From positions 1 to 26,000 of the forward strand of contig CAIIXF020000127.1 of assembly GCA_903813345.2 (NCBI GenBank): a stretch of 26,000 nt of DNA, read 5' to 3'. Under the pieces are notes generated by a model that worked only from the letters and a program-made list of their open reading frames with translations, was not told where the DNA came from and ran no database searches. Source of the DNA: Owenia fusiformis (lineage: Eukaryota; Annelida; Polychaeta; Sabellida; Oweniidae). Of this stretch, positions 8,858-18,940 are shown in pieces (within the stretch, counting starts at the first letter, position 1; every line of letters begins with the position of its first letter). A program made the position numbers and the translations under genes.

Positions 8858-9894
8858 TTAGTCAGTGTTAGTTGCACTTGCTACAGCGCTGGTTACCTCA
8901 GTGGTTGTGATGGTTGTTGCCGGGGGTCTGTTGTACGACCAAGGACGTCGGTTTTGCCCACCAGGATTGGCCAGGGTCTGTTGGATCAGGGAGTCAATGT
9001 CATCAGTGACTCCAAAAGTTAAAATGTCGCCCCGTTTGAGCTTCGCCAAGATTTTCCCATTTGATGACCAGGCACTTTCAACCAGTCCATGTTGTTTTAC
9101 GTCATAGAGCAATTTACGATTCCCTGGGCTTAGGTCCTCGTACACAATAATGTTAGTTCCCTTCAGAGCCTTGCGTTTTCTGATGACTTCATCCTTATAG
9201 TCTCTAAATTTGAATTTCATAATGATAGGTCGTGGCCTGGTTGCATGCTCAGCTGGGAATCTACCAATTCTGTGCGCCACTTCTACATTGTCAGGCGAAA
9301 ACAGCCCATGGAGATTGTTGATAATGTCATCATTTGTCGAAACTGGATACAGTTTTCAGTTCTTATATCGTTTGGGCTTAGTTCAGGGATTCCAAGGATT
9401 CTTATTGTATTTTTGCGGCTATACTGGGCATTGTGATTAACATCGATAGTTATTTGATCAAGACGTTTTTCAAGACTACTCACAGTTACTTTCAGAGTGG
9501 CGTTCTCTTCCTCCAGTTTGGTCACCCTAGTCTGTGTAGACTGGAGGACCCGAGTCACTGCTTTATTTACAGTTTTGCTTATCCTTTTAGACATTTTGTC
9601 CTCATGTTGTAGGAGAGTTTTTTGAAATAGTTTGACGATCCATTTTTTGGTGGGTTGGCCACTTGTGTCTATTTCATTAGAATCAGCAAAAGTGTCATAT
9701 TCACTCTCACTTAGAAAATCTTCAGAATCAGAGCCTTCAGGTATGCTAAACTTACTGCTACTGCTTCCGGCTAAACGTCTCTTTGAAGCTCTCGGTTTTG
9801 CCATGTCATCGTCGTTTTTTGAATGGCGGTCATTTTCCTTTTCCTCGACAAGGAATGAACCAATTTTGGTCTGTTTAGAGTTGCTACTTGCCAT
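8858..9894 (-). pseudogene. LINE-B: L1-type ORF1 protein, one frameshift
   Basis: It starts at the ATG at 9892-9894. The N-terminus is charged and Ser/Asp-rich (DSEDFLSESEYDTF). A coiled coil with heptads spans residues about 90-155 (VTKLEEENATLKVTVSSLEK). An RRM-like domain opens with AQYSRKNTIRILGIPE, the counterpart of the 'QYSRRnNlrI.GiPE' block of L1 ORF1p. Around 9340 a one-base frameshift occurs; the next frame resumes with DDIINNLHGLF, then VEVAHRIGRF, RPIIMKFKFRDYKDEVI and YEDLSPGNRKLL, the rest of the RRM and C-terminal RNA-binding domain. It stops at 8858. L1 ORF1p is an RNA-binding trimeric chaperone. No endonuclease or RT follows downstream (toward 7.9 kb), so this is a truncated LINE or an ORF1-only derivative. 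Confidence 0.8.
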
Positions 9895-9979
9895 TTTGTC
9901 ACAATATTCGATTAAGATAGTTTCACCAAATGTTCATACAGCTTGGAGTATACTTGTTTATGACTTATTAGCACTAAGA

Positions 9980-9983
9980 TAAG
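9980..9983. repeat. Candidate target-site duplication TAAG, left copy
   Basis: TAAG directly abuts the left end of the inverted arm (9984). The same four bases, in the same orientation, follow the right end at 18937-18940. Four matching bases could arise by chance (1 in 256), so this is supportive only. Confidence 0.5.
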
Positions 9984-10750
9984 AAGTCGTGACCATTTAA
10001 AAAGAGAATGAACCGTTTAGTCCCTTTTTGTAAACCCAAAAACGTAAAAACAGCAGTGCATTTCATGTATTTCAACCGTCAATGTTTTATTATCATATTA
10101 GATTTACAATATTTATACAAAGTATATGAATATTTCATCAAACCAGATAAAGGTAAAATCATTTTATCAATACATATTCATGTTAATGTCTAGTAAAATT
10201 GTGTTTCTTCTTATAGTATAGAATTTTCTATGTAACTTCAAACTATATTTTCAAATACACTATCCTCAGATAGAAATTTCTATACAAAAGACTCCGTTGA
10301 CTTTTCGTATAGAAATTTCTATGCGGATGGGGCTGGAAATATTAATTTTGTTATTGATGAACATTTGGTTATCGGTATAGAAATTTCTCTACCGATTAAG
10401 CAGAAGATTTAAAACTGAATACCTCTATAGAAATTTCTATGTGAAGGCCGTCGGAAAATACTAATTCAGTTACCAGAAAAACATTTCTCCCCGTATAGAA
10501 ATTTCTATGCCTTTCTAATTAAAACAAGTGTTCGTATAGAAACTTCTAAGCAGGTGTAAATATAAATTTTGGTTGCCGGTATAGAAATTTCTATAGGGAA
10601 AAGATCGATAAATAAAAATGCTGTATAGAAATTTCTATGCGGCGCAGAAAAATAATTTTGCTTGATGGCCAGTATAGAAAGTTCTATATGGTCAAAAAAT
10701 GCATGTATAGATATAAAAATCCTGTATAGAAATTTCTATGCGGGTGTAGT
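9984..10750 (+). repeat. Left inverted arm of the giant foldback element
   Basis: The outer 230 bp are non-repetitive. The inner 530 bp hold the palindrome array. The inner limit is set by the last sequence shared with the right arm (TATGCGGGTGTAGT). Compared with the right arm it holds one extra palindrome unit (10392-10441, between the fourth and fifth copies). Confidence 0.85.
10216..10741. repeat. Palindrome array, left arm (11-12 copies of GTATAGAAATTTCTATAC)
   Basis: Copies start at 10216, 10268, 10307, 10375, 10425, 10493, 10534, 10579, 10623, 10672 and 10724, with one degenerate copy near 10704. The spacing is irregular, about 36-70 bp. The consensus is an exact 18-bp palindrome. Most copies keep the 14-bp core ATAGAAATTTCTAT intact while spacers vary, which suggests that the palindrome is the conserved unit. 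Confidence 0.85.
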
Positions 10751-13700
10751 ACATTTTAATTCACTTATTCATTTAAATATATGATAAATTGTGGTATCAA
10801 CCACACATGCACAAAAACGTATGCAACATGTTTACTTCATAATTTTCCTCACAATGTTTTTTGTTCACGGTGACGGCTCCTGGTGAACAATATGGACGTT
10901 GGAATGTGTGCTCTTTTCGGCTATGCCAGAGTAACTGTCTATCAGTAATCTTTAATATTCATTATGAACCGCCATTACTACGTCCCGCCGTTATGACGTC
11001 ACACATTGCACTTATTACCAGGGATTTTGTTCGCGAATATACCCCGGGTGAAATGTTGACTTTGTTTACAGTTTATAGAAGGCGTGAATACAGTCATGTT
11101 CGAATGAATTATATAACCACGCACCCTCTGCATATATCTTTACATAATTGATGTCAGCTTCTTGTTAGAAAGAGATCTGAGTTTTAAATGACTCTGCCTG
11201 TTTACAGCACACAATAGGTATCAGGTATGAAGTACAAGACTTGTAGGATAAATCCAGTGGTTACTCGAGTCTCTTGCCAATTCTTGGAATGTCATGGAAT
11301 AGGGCAACACAATAGTTCACTTAATTATTCACACAGATAAATATTGTCGGCCCTGTTTACCTGTCTATATTACGCAACGGTTGGTCTACTCAAGTGGCGA
11401 ATGAGGCTGCAATGACTCCATCTCTTTTATCTCTTTTCTGCCTGGAAGCAAAGTCAATTCTTCTCTAGTAGAATTACATAGCTAAAAGCCTTAAGGTAGG
11501 CAATAAGGTCAGTTTCATCATTTAGACATTATTAAAAGGTGGACAAAGCGAATGGCATTCTCTAAATCAAAAATCATTCGATTGGGGTAGGAAAAGCGAA
11601 TAAGTTTCTTTCAATCGAGCATCATTTGATACCAAGATGGTTCCATTAGCCCATCCATAAAGTATCAAGCTTGGTCTTAAAAATTCTTTAAATACATGAT
11701 TGATGTTAATACTTTTGTATTTGTTTGAACCATGGGCTTTCAACTAATTGAAAGCCCATGTTTGAACATAACTCACTGCTTGCGTATGCGACACATTAAT
11801 TTTGCTTTTTTATCAAAAGATAAATTCTCAATAAAATGATATAGGCTTAGTTTTTGTATTTTGTATTTTGATGAAAGTCCTAAAATGTGGTCTCGTACTC
11901 TCATACTTGGTTATACCATATAGAGTAGGTAGTATTCGATACGGTATTTAGTTCTGGAGATGATACCAAGCGTTCAAAACATGTGTTGTCATATGAAAGA
12001 TATGCATCTAATATGAATGAATTTTCCCTTTTTGATAAATCTTGAAGGAGTTCTGTGAATCAACCACAACATTCATTTATTAAATCATATATTGCATTTG
12101 AGGTTCATCCTACAATGAAATTATTTTGTTGAAATTATTTTGATTCTTTTATTTCCTTTATCTTTTCACCATAATTTGATTATCAATGTTAAATGTATTT
12201 GTAAGGGCTGACTCTTAAGACAAATCTATAAATAAGTATATTGCATGTGATGACACCATTGAACTTGTTAATCATACAATCTACATACTGTGTAATATTT
12301 GGAAAATTACCACACTTGAGGATTGATTTAACACAATAAATTTATAATTTCTGAATTGAAGTATTCATTTTAATCATGGAAAACTTTCTCCATGAGAAAG
12401 CTTTATATTTATCTACTATGAAAACTGTACATACAAAATATTAACAAAACATGACAAATTAGATGATATACTTTAAAATGACAATTTCACTAATCTACCA
12501 TACTATTTTACTATTATTTTACTGGTTTCATTTTTTCTAATAGTGTCAATCTTTAGTTTCATCCTTTTGTGTCAAAAAATATATTTGAATTCAAAATCGT
12601 TTCTGCCCATAGGCAATTCAAGGGTCAACATCATTCGCAAAGCCGTCGCTGATTGTAATGTTGTATTTTTAAATGTATGAGTCTCTTTTTCTGAACCACT
12701 TTCCTGCGTTTGTGAGTTCATTTCTCTTTCGTTCCCCAAACAATTGTTATAATTTTCCAACATAAAATAGATCAGTATACATGTATATATATATGCTTGC
12801 AATCGATGGGATTTATATTATCACTGCTTATTTAATGTGTTTGACAACTGACAACAAAATCATTCAAAATTAGTTGAGAATGTTTCGAACAAAAAGTCCC
12901 TTCAGAAGGAGTTTTCCATATCAAATATTGATATCATTGTGTACGACTACAACAAGTGGCTTTATCTGGGTCTTTAAAATCCTATTAACATATGGAGTGG
13001 GATTACAAGATATAGCATTTCAAACTGTGAAATTAACACCACCTCGTGACTGTCTCAGATGTATCAATGCAAATTGCTTATGTTATCCGCTTGTACTTAT
13101 GACATATCACATCAGGTTCAAATTCAAAAATTGGTGTACGAGGATTGATCCAAAAGGTCTCCACCGTTTGCTCTAAAATCTTTATCTTTGACGAATAATA
13201 TGCATATTTTGCCTTAATCGCCCCCTGCATTGTAGCTTTATTTTGTGTATAGATAAACCATGAATTAAAAATTCAACATATGCATCAAGTTACCATAGCA
13301 ATACAACAACAGGTTATATGGAGCTTGAATGAATTAAACCGTATTGGTAATTTCAGCAACTGAAGCGCTATTTCATTTTCAGAAAACTATGTTACTGATC
13401 AAATGTATTGCTTATTTTACGCAGAATGAAACTACTACATATGGGGTGGATGAGATAAGATATGAAAAATACTCTTAAAGTATTAAGATTTTTAGAGCAA
13501 AGATGCAAAACTTTTGGATCGACCCTTGTAAGCTATATTTTCTGAAGAAGCAACTTTAGGCATATGTGAAGGAGATACACGCGTGAACGGTTTTATAATT
13601 ATTCAATTCCACTGAGGTACCCATTCATCTTTAAATTATTATTGTCTGATGTTATTCCCAGATGCCACACGTGTGAATTAGGAATACGCCTTCTTATTTT

Positions 13701-14670
13701 TAGCTCAAGTTAGAATGGGAATATCACAATAATATTATTCTTAAAGATATGTGCAACTATTTAAATAAGTTTAACTTACAAGTTTATCTTCCACCAGAAT
13801 CAATTCATCATATTGTTAGCAAAACAACGAACTTGCTTCTTGTATAACTCTTCAAATAACTTGCCAACGTGCTTCAAAATACACGCTGTACTGGATCGCT
13901 ACATACGTGGCTAGAAAACAAAAATATACATTATGTATCAGTCCCAAACGTACATGCATAGCATAAGGTATCCTTAATGTGTTTATGGTGTGTCTTATTT
14001 GATCAATTTCGACATCATAATTCTACTTAAATCGTACCTTTAAGTTTCGCGTTTCCTTCTAAACGTTTTCTTTGTATGTTCTCGTGATTCCCAATCGAGT
14101 AAATATGGTCTCCTCCCTTGCGTATATGGTAGCATTTTACCACTTTGAAACGATGAATCAGGTCTCAGGTATATAATGCTCACTATATTATAAGTCTGGT
14201 TCAAATTTTGAGAGTGTTGGCATGTTTAGTTGATTTAACAATGTTTAATAACTTCATTTAAGAGGTAACCGTGAACTCCAATAAAAAAATATTCATCAGT
14301 CATATTTCTATCTCCAAACATGATGAAAGAATTGCCTTTGACAAATTAAAAAATTGAAAATTTGAAAAATTTGCCTGTTGTGTTATCTGATTTTATCGGA
14401 AATAAATTGGCTGGATCGAATTGAGATATCAGGCCCATAGCTTCGGTCATACATCCTTTCAAAATCATGCAGTACCCCCTGTTCTGAGCACTTGTGAATG
14501 TTACATGTGAAGCGATCTGGAACCCTTTCCTTGATGTCTGATTTAAATCTGTAGAAGTGTATATTGTGCCAATGCGCTTCTCTATTTATTTCAATTGACC
14601 TCACCACTTTAATCCACAAGATAAAACATGTACTCGTATATAAGTTGCTCAGTTTTTGTCGTGACTGTAT
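10751..14670. other. Interior of the giant element, left part, no recognised gene
   Basis: ORFs such as plus 10861-11151 and 12874-13176 and minus 12572-12802 and 14383-14673 show no recognisable domain. The last (minus, 14383-14673) looks the most protein-like, with CNIHKCSEQGVLHDFERMYD, but matches nothing I know and runs into the edge of the nested MITE. A perfect TGACGTCA lies at 10994-11001. A 48-bp tandem-like pair starting AAAGCGAAT lies near 11547 and 11594. Confidence 0.45.
11724..11767. repeat. Perfect 30-bp hairpin flanked by 7-bp direct repeats
   Basis: CATGGGCTTTCAA (11731-11743) and TTGAAAGCCCATG (11748-11760) form a perfect 13-bp stem with a CTAA loop. TTTGAAC abuts both sides (11724-11730, 11761-11767). 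The arrangement looks like a tiny palindromic insertion with a target duplication, although a templated repair event would give the same picture. Confidence 0.6.
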
Positions 14671-14929
14671 CACGCGGTCTATCTTCGACCGTTAATTTGA
14701 AAATCAAGGATTGCGAGTCTCATACTGCACCGTTTTTCTTCAAACCTTTACCATTAAAAGCAGAACAAAATTGCCTTTCTGTCGGTGCATTACTTTATTG
14801 TAAAGAGTCCCTCGTTTTAGCAGCGTTTTGGTCCCCAGCTGTTAGAAGGCCTTCTTACAACTGGGGACCAATTTTTAAACATCCGGTAGGTCAAAAATTC
14901 AAATTAACGGTCGAAGTTAGGACCGCGTG
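14671..14929. mobile_element. Nested MITE, 259 bp, with a 44-bp central palindrome
   Basis: Terminal inverted repeats of about 31 bp start CACGCGGTC (14671) and end GACCGCGTG (14929). They include the exact match TTCGACCGTTAATTTGA / TCAAATTAACGGTCGAA, with one gap and about one mismatch overall. TGTAT flanks both ends (14666-14670 and 14930-14934), a plausible 5-bp target duplication. The interior contains TTGGTCCCCAG...CTGGGGACCAA (14828-14871), nearly perfect over 44 bp. It encodes no protein. It sits inside the giant foldback element, so it presumably inserted later or was carried with the interior. Confidence 0.75.
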
Positions 14930-16630
14930 TGTATCTTATTTGATCATTGATATATTCTGTTTGATTTTAATGGATTAAGAATGACAAGTGTATTCAGGTA
15001 GATTTCATAACAAAAGATACATTTACGCATTGCAACACCATGTACGGTTTAACTATTGCGTATACCTAATATTTTAAGTCCTCTATAATATGTAGTTTAT
15101 TTTTAGTTTTGAGATCATCGTTACAATATTCTTGCCATTGTTATTTAACTATTTTCTATATGCTGTACCACTGCCAATCAACATTGGACTGACGAATAAT
15201 ATTGTGAGTAATGATATAAAATTCCAGCTGTTTATAATATAATGTTTTTGTAAAAAAGAGTATCGGACACAGGCACGAAAACACGAGTTTATTGAGGGGA
15301 AAGCCAGCTTTTGGCAATGTGATGAGGTTTGCTCTATACTACTTTGATAAAAATCGTACGAAAAAGTCTAGACCCCTATACTCCAAATGTTTAGTTGCTT
15401 GAAAATTAAGAGGCCGATTAATGACAAAGCAGGCCATTATTAGCCCAAATGGCCCACTTATCGTGACCCTTAAAATATTTCAGGCCTGCACTTTTTTATC
15501 ATCCTTTATTGACTTGTTGAGGTATTGATCCGAGAAGGATGACTCTTGACTAAATTATCTTTTTTTACCCTGACATACAGACATATGAATGATCTTACCG
15601 TGGCATATACACAAGGTTTTAATGTAAAGGTCTCAGGGGCTTACAATGCAGGTGTATGAAGTCAACTGATAAAACCATTGAATCTCCCAAATTACATTAA
15701 ATCATGCCTTAAGGCAGATATTTGTACATTTATACATTTAATACATTTCTAGGTTGAGTGAATCCGGAAAGATAAAGGAAGGAGCTCCTTATACATAAAT
15801 CATACAATATTGAAATGTACTTTTCTATCTTGTGGGCTATTGTGTCAATTTCAATCTGAAGAGATGCGTAACATTGTATGTTAACAAACCGCAAGCCTGA
15901 GTTTACCAAACAGACTCATACTTGACCAGTTGACCGATCATTGTAATTTGTAATACTGTGTATAACGTCCACAGGTCAGCAGTTAGTTCAAGTTTATATC
16001 CTGAATATGCAGTAATTATAACCAACTTGTAATTTAAGAACAACAAACGTAATGTACTATCAAAGCATTTTAATCGTTGCACAATAAGCGATTTGCATAA
16101 AATAGCGTAAGAATTCAAAATACCAGTGCCCATTACGAGTTGTCATTTAGAGTCAAATGCGAATGTGAAACGAAAGGTGAGATATATCACTGCGATAAAT
16201 CATGTTAATTGTCGGTTGCTGTGTGGGGGATTGACTGGTCGACCGGTGTAAACTCAAACCATGATCATACGAGGTAGGTTTTTAATAAAAACACATTATA
16301 CAATAATAAGCTGGGTTATGATATACATGTATTTTATAACAGATTTTATAAAAATGTATTTTAAAACGAAACAGTACATCATTCTGTCCTCGCAATGGAA
16401 ATCCTGAACTTTTTATACATTATTTTATAGCTTCCATTCATTAATGTTTCAGTCAAAAGATATCTTCGATGAAAACACAAACGCTCATCTTGGAATATCT
16501 AAATACCACGCCAGAGGGTACACACATGGTACTCTCGATTACATATCAAGAAGACAAATATTGTTTGATTATTAGGCGAGGAATATGACACAACAGAGGA
16601 AAATGAAAACTTCCTTCTAACACTTATAAC
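14930..16630. other. Interior of the giant element, no recognised gene
   Basis: There is no domain-bearing ORF (minus 15903-16133 is unremarkable), no RNA gene and no strong repeat. The composition is AT-rich and similar to the rest of the interior. Confidence 0.4.
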
Positions 16631-17325
16631 AGACTACGATACCTGGAATTGTTCAGATCATATGGCGATTGCATTCTGATACTCATAGCATCTTTCGGTT
16701 TCACCTTTCTCAGGACGACGTTCGAAGGACGAGAAAATGGATGATACAAAAGCTCAAAAAGTAAACTAGTAAACTAAAATCTAAAAGTAAGATCATGACA
16801 TCTCTAATGGCAATAGTAAAACTAAAATAGAGCGTGTAGGCCATGCAAGTCATCTCGCAACATTTAAATTGGAATCAGGTGTAGATTGAGTACGGGAAGT
16901 GAGGCCATATTTGCTTTTAACCACAATATGTAAATTTAAATTAAAAATGATCTTGATTGTTTTATTGCGGTACGATGACAACTTGAAATGTTTGTAAATT
17001 AATTTGATACACATTGCCCAAAGGGATAGGAATTTGACGAGGAAGCTCGTCCCCGCGCCCGGCCGATTGAGTAGTTTGTTAAAAAATGATTACACTAAAT
17101 ACCAGACTACGGTACCTGTAATTGTTCAGATCATATGCTGATATATGGCGATTGTGGAAAGTTTATATCTACATGTACAGTATACGCGAGTTGTCCCATA
17201 AGATCAACATACTCATCGTATAGTAATGGAAATCGAAGCAAATGTGACCCATATTATCTCTCAACATTAATGAGTATAGTCTCTGGCAAACTTTTGAAAT
17301 GTAATTAGAATCAAGTTGATTTTAT
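16631..17325. repeat. Imperfect direct duplication inside the giant element
   Basis: AGACTACGATACCTGGAATT... (16631-16671) recurs as AGACTACGGTACCTGTAATT... (17104-17155). Both run through TTGTTCAGATCATATG to TATGGCGATTG, with an 8-base insertion in the second copy. Weaker matches continue (TCATCTCGCAACATT near 16850 against TTATCTCTCAACATT near 17258), suggesting an old duplication of about 470 bp. Confidence 0.55.
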
Positions 17326-17453
17326 CATTACGTTTGCATTGTTGTACGAAATGACAGGATGATCATACGATATCACCGAAAGCCGTACGTACGATAATCC
17401 TACGGTGACCGTACGGGCGCCGACAGGGTAGGATCCGATGAGTTTAATGGAGA

Positions 17454-17654
17454 GTTGTTGGTTATAGAATGTAATGCAGTTATATGAAATACTGTGTTTT
17501 GATTGGCTAGACTAAGTTTGTCAAATTACACTATGCCTACACTACCCTCCATTAGTTTGGAATTCACACATAGCTAGACAAGGTGTGTCCGATTTCAGCC
17601 AATCCGAACACAGTATTTCACATAACGCATTGTGCGTGAAATAACCAATAACGC
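17454..17654. mobile_element. Degenerate MITE-like inverted repeat of about 200 bp
   Basis: The left arm (17454-17508) ends TATGAAATACTGTGTTTTGATTGGCT and pairs with the right arm starting AGCCAATCCGAACACAGTATTTCA (17597). The arms extend outward about 55 bp with more mismatches. The 'TGATTGGCT' inner arm is common in marine-invertebrate MITEs. No clear target duplication is seen. Confidence 0.6.
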
Positions 17655-18159
17655 ATCCAAGGTCATTCCTTAGGTGGTTGCAAAGGTGACAAGTTCACTC
17701 AACAGATAAAAATTGGTGGTTTGCCAACTTGACCCTTGCAAAAAGTTTCATTTAAAATATGTCATTTTAGTGATTTCGTATCTTTTAGGTGACATGGTAA
17801 AAATATTTTACAATGTGTGAAAAGAATTTAAGCCCGAGACTCAATGCATTTTGTAATTACCAACATCTTCAAAGAATGATCATTCCACATTGCACTCAGT
17901 CAAGGGCTTAAATCCTTAAACCTTTTCCCCATGTGCCAGAGCCACTCAATGTTTTATTTTTAATTTTCATAACTTTCAGCGACAAAAAACCATGTAAATC
18001 AATAATTTTTCTGGCTGTGATGTAAATTGACTGCATTGGCTATACCTCCAAATATTTTCAAATACTATTTCAAATACTATTACAATAGGCCGAAAATTTA
18101 AGACTAATTACAAACATTCTTTATATAATTATTCGATTTTAATTTTTTGAATTTATCCA
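17655..18159. other. Interior edge of the giant element, no gene
   Basis: No coding sequence is seen. A short near-direct repeat (TTTCAAATACTATT) occurs near 18056-18080. The segment leads into the palindrome array of the right arm. Confidence 0.4.
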
Positions 18160-18704
18160 TATAGCAATTTCTATACGGACAAACTTAATTTTTGAGCACC
18201 AACGGTTTTCGACTACACCCGCATAGAAATCTCTATATAGGCATTCAATTTATATTTTTGACCATATAGAAATTTCTATACAGCAGGCAATCTATGAAAA
18301 TAATTTTTCTGGGCCACATAGAAATTTCTATACAGCGTTTCGATTTTGATTTTTCTACTCTATCCTTATAGAAATTTCTATACCAGCAAACATAATTTAA
18401 ATATGCACCCATATATATAGAAATTTCTATGAAGCGTTTCAATTTTTATTTTTGACTTTATCAATATAGAAATTTCTATACGAGGAGAAATGTTTTACCA
18501 GTAACATAATTATTATTTTCCGACGGCCTTCACATAGAAATTTCTATACCGATAACCAATTAAAATGACAAAAATTGATATTTCCAGAGTCATCTGCATA
18601 GAAATTTCTATACGGAAAGACAATGGAATATTTTGTATAGAAATTTCTATCCGAGAATAGTTTATTTGTAAGTCTAGTTAGAAGCTACATAGAAAATTCT
18701 ATAC
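18160..18704. repeat. Palindrome array, right arm (11 copies)
   Basis: Copies of ATAGAAATTTCTAT are centred near 18169, 18228, 18272, 18324, 18374, 18422, 18471, 18540, 18606, 18644 and 18696. The innermost copy (AGCAATTTCT) lies beyond the segment paired with the left arm. Spacers between copies match the left arm in reverse-complement order, for example GAAGGCCGTCGGAAAATA, so the arrays share ancestry and were not assembled independently. Confidence 0.85.
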
Positions 18705-18936
18705 GATAAGAAGAAACACAATTTTACTAGACATCAACATGAATATGTATTGATAAAATGATTTTACCTTTATCTGGTTTGATGAAATATTCATATACTT
18801 TGTATAAATATTGTAAATCTAATATGATAATAAAACATTGACGGTTGAAATTCATGAAATTCACTGCTGTTTTTACGTTTTTGGGTTTTCAAAAAGGGAC
18901 TAAACGGTTCATTCTCTTTTTAAATGGTCACGACTT
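18212..18936 (-). repeat. Right inverted arm of the giant foldback element
   Basis: It is the reverse complement of 9984-10750. The outer 230 bp (18706-18936) are almost identical to the left arm, including TTTATCTGGTTTGATGAAAT and CATTGACGGTTGAAATTCAT. The similarity falls inside the array through indels and spacer changes. Confidence 0.85.
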
Positions 18937-18940
18937 TAAG
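18937..18940. repeat. Candidate target-site duplication TAAG, right copy
   Basis: It directly follows the end of the right arm and matches the left flank 9980-9983. See the left copy for the caveat about chance. Confidence 0.5.

Larger units (their letters stand above)
9984..18936. mobile_element. Giant foldback-type DNA element of about 9 kb with palindrome-array arms
   Basis: The outermost sequence AAGTCGTGACCATTTAAAAA at 9984 is exactly mirrored by the sequence ending ...GGTCACGACTT at 18936. The arms pair continuously for about 725-770 bp (9984-10750 with 18212-18936). Over the outer 230 bp I count about five mismatches by eye. Further in, both arms carry an array of the palindrome GTATAGAAATTTCTATAC. 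Both ends are flanked by TAAG. Long inverted arms with internal subrepeats define foldback-like elements (FB and Galileo in Drosophila, TU in sea urchin). The interior of about 7.46 kb has no recognisable transposase, so the element is probably non-autonomous or has captured its interior. It resembles no superfamily I can name: the AG-CT termini of Polintons are partly similar, but the 4-base flank and lack of genes argue against that. Confidence 0.75.

Noticed and set aside
9632-9982. Plus-strand ORF overlapping the L1-type ORF1
   Set aside because: It is antisense to a clear ORF1 coiled-coil region and has no domain of its own.
10216-10741. CRISPR-like array (regular short palindromic repeats with spacers)
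   Set aside because: Repeats are 18 bp with irregular spacing, spacers are shared between the two arms, and the context is eukaryotic transposon DNA with no cas genes.
14628-14978. Plus-strand ORF of 116 codons
   Set aside because: It spans the whole nested MITE, including both terminal repeats and the central palindrome, so it is a chance opening.
9984-18936. Polinton/Maverick (long terminal repeats, ends near AG...CT)
   Set aside because: It is under 9 kb, no polymerase B, integrase or capsid-type ORF is visible, and the flank match is 4 bp, not 6.
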